Assembly (NCBI RefSeq): GCF_021107415.1
Contig: NZ_JAIOSW010000139.1
Span: 1 to 7,469, forward strand
DNA: 7,469 bases
Direction of reading: 5' to 3'
Source: Desulfobacula sp.
Lineage (GTDB): Bacteria; Desulfobacterota; Desulfobacteria; Desulfobacterales; Desulfobacteraceae
A program made the translations under genes and the position numbers. The notes beneath the pieces were generated by a model. That model did no database searches. It had not been told where the DNA came from and saw only the letters and a program-made list of their open reading frames with translations. Numbering within the stretch: the first letter of the stretch is position 1; each line of letters begins with the position of its first letter. Positions 6,530-7,469 of this stretch are shown here, one piece after another.

Positions 6530-6534
6530 AAAAT
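6529..6534 (+). promoter_or_regulatory. Possible -10 box of the right-hand gene
   Basis: TAAAAT (five of six consensus bases) sits directly after the tandem palindromes and 21 nt before the ATG at 6556. The only -35-like match is GTGACC (6508-6513) at a short 15-bp spacing, so the promoter may need an activator; repeat copy 2 would fall between the boxes. Inference by eye. Confidence 0.25.
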
Positions 6535-6555
6535 TAAAAAGTTACTTAGGATTAA

Positions 6556-7469
6556 ATGAACCAGTCGTTTTATCAGAAATTGTGTATTACAAATATTCTC
6601 AACGGGGTAGCAGAAGGGCTTTCCAAATTTTCTCATCCCAGCAAGGTCGCTTTAATCTTTGCTGCAGGAGAAGGTGATCCCGTCTCTGTTTTTGATCCCC
6701 AAAATATTTTAAGATGGCATGAATCAAAACTAAAAGAGATTTTTTATGATAATCAGGATAAATGGCGCAAGAGTATTAAAGAAAAGATTTCAGGCCAGCC
6801 TCTGGAGTATATGGTGCCTGAAAATGATCTGGCATTGTCGGGCTTAATTTCTTATGGCGGCAGTTGCAAGGATTTTTTTTACCAGATGTGGCTGACGGAT
6901 CACCACCCGGATATGTGTTCTATCCATCCCACTGAAAGATGGCTGGAACAGGCAGCCTGTCTGCTGGTTCATGATTATAATTCAAGAAGGGTTGCCGTAA
7001 ATTCTTCTGATTATGTATTAAAAAATTATTCCCTGCAGGCCATTGCAGATTTCATCGTTGATGAAAGAGACAAAAATTTCGGATTTGACAGCAAAATTTT
7101 GATCCCGCCCATTTTAAATAATATCTTAAATATTTCCAAGACACGGGAAGAGGGTGCCTGGTCCAGAGGAACTCTTTTTTTTACAGATTCACAAAGGCTT
7201 AAAGAGATATCATTCATAGCCAAAATTCAAAAACACGAACGCCCGGTCATCAGCAATATAAAGCATATCAGGAAACTTCTGGTGGCAGTTGAAAATTCCG
7301 AAAGAAAACTGGTGTCGGACGGGCTTACCATTATTGGGATTACAGACCATGACATCCCGGACTATGCCATAACAGCAGATTTCAATGGGGATCACGGGTT
7401 TTTAAAGTTGGGAAATGAAAAGATTGCCTCTTTTTTTGACGGCAGTTTTCATTCAACTACCCGGGAAGC
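6556..7469 (+). CDS. Conserved protein, N-terminal part; possible DisA/diadenylate-cyclase-associated sensor protein
   Basis: 304 codons are open from the ATG at 6556 to the window edge, with AGGA (6548-6551) just upstream. There is no signal peptide or membrane segment, so it is probably cytosolic. Visible conserved-looking blocks are VFDPQNILRWHESKL (45-59), GLISYGGS (96-103), FYQMWLTDHHPDMCSIHPTE (108-127) and RWLEQAACLL (128-137). Further blocks are ISKTREEGAWSRGTLFF (193-209), HIRKLLVAVE (237-246), RKLVSDGLTIIGI (250-262) and FHSTTRE (298-304). From memory, this arrangement resembles deltaproteobacterial proteins annotated as having a DisA nucleotide-binding (diadenylate cyclase) domain behind a long N-terminal sensor region. 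The catalytic DGA and RHR motifs would lie beyond the window, so no activity can be claimed. The DGL at 255-257 is not accepted as the catalytic DGA. The alternative is an unrelated conserved hypothetical protein. Confidence 0.7.
   Translation, partial: MNQSFYQKLCITNILNGVAEGLSKFSHPSKVALIFAAGEGDPVSVFDPQNILRWHESKLKEIFYDNQDKWRKSIKEKISGQPLEYMVPENDLALSGLISYGGSCKDFFYQMWLTDHHPDMCSIHPTERWLEQAACLLVHDYNSRRVAVNSSDYVLKNYSLQAIADFIVDERDKNFGFDSKILIPPILNNILNISKTREEGAWSRGTLFFTDSQRLKEISFIAKIQKHERPVISNIKHIRKLLVAVENSERKLVSDGLTIIGITDHDIPDYAITADFNGDHGFLKLGNEKIASFFDGSFHSTTRE

Noticed and set aside
7026..7395. Minus-strand open frames of 61-65 codons at the right end
   Set aside because: They are antisense to the long open plus-strand frame from 6556, and their translations show no protein family.

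Overview
The window is AT-rich (roughly 40% GC by eye) and Gram-negative in character: it has an outer-membrane-type lipoprotein signal and a YgiM-type SH3/anchor protein. A FadD-type ligase, a residual aconitase and many large TPR and ATPase-like genes fit a deltaproteobacterial sulfate reducer of the Desulfobacterales kind. That placement is inferred from protein flavour; no rRNA or other marker is present.

Layout, left to right. (1) 1-559, minus: N-terminal third of a DUF1703/AAA-ATPase-like protein, cut by the window edge. (2) 560-781: divergent promoter region with one promoter for the ATPase and two candidates for the TPR gene. (3) 782-2062, plus: TPR lipoprotein whose last repeat is broken; the rest of the C-terminus continues in another frame to 2229. 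(4) 2246-2395, minus: the last 49 codons of an AcnA-type aconitase, a remnant lying in frame directly after the ligase stop. (5) 2396-4081, minus: intact FadD-type acyl-CoA synthetase with its own promoter. (6) 4291-5658, plus: monofunctional aspartokinase with two ACT domains. (7) 5655-6377, minus: SH3b/coiled-coil/membrane-anchor protein, overlapping the aspartokinase tail by 4 bp. (8) 6378-6555: divergent regulatory region with tandem 18-bp palindromic repeats and a terminator-like hairpin. (9) 6556-7469, plus: N-terminal 304 residues of a protein that may belong to the DisA/diadenylate-cyclase-associated sensor proteins, cut by the window edge.

The genes do not form one operon. Every neighbouring pair of genes is divergent or convergent, except the ligase and the aconitase remnant, which share the minus strand, so each gene is probably transcribed alone. 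The most informative structures are the two damaged gene ends around 2050-2400 (a frameshifted TPR tail facing a beheaded aconitase) and the repeat-rich intergenic region upstream of the last gene. I see no CRISPR array, tRNA, rRNA, insertion sequence or complete defence system. The only candidate for a less-studied system is the right-hand partial gene with its unusual upstream repeats.
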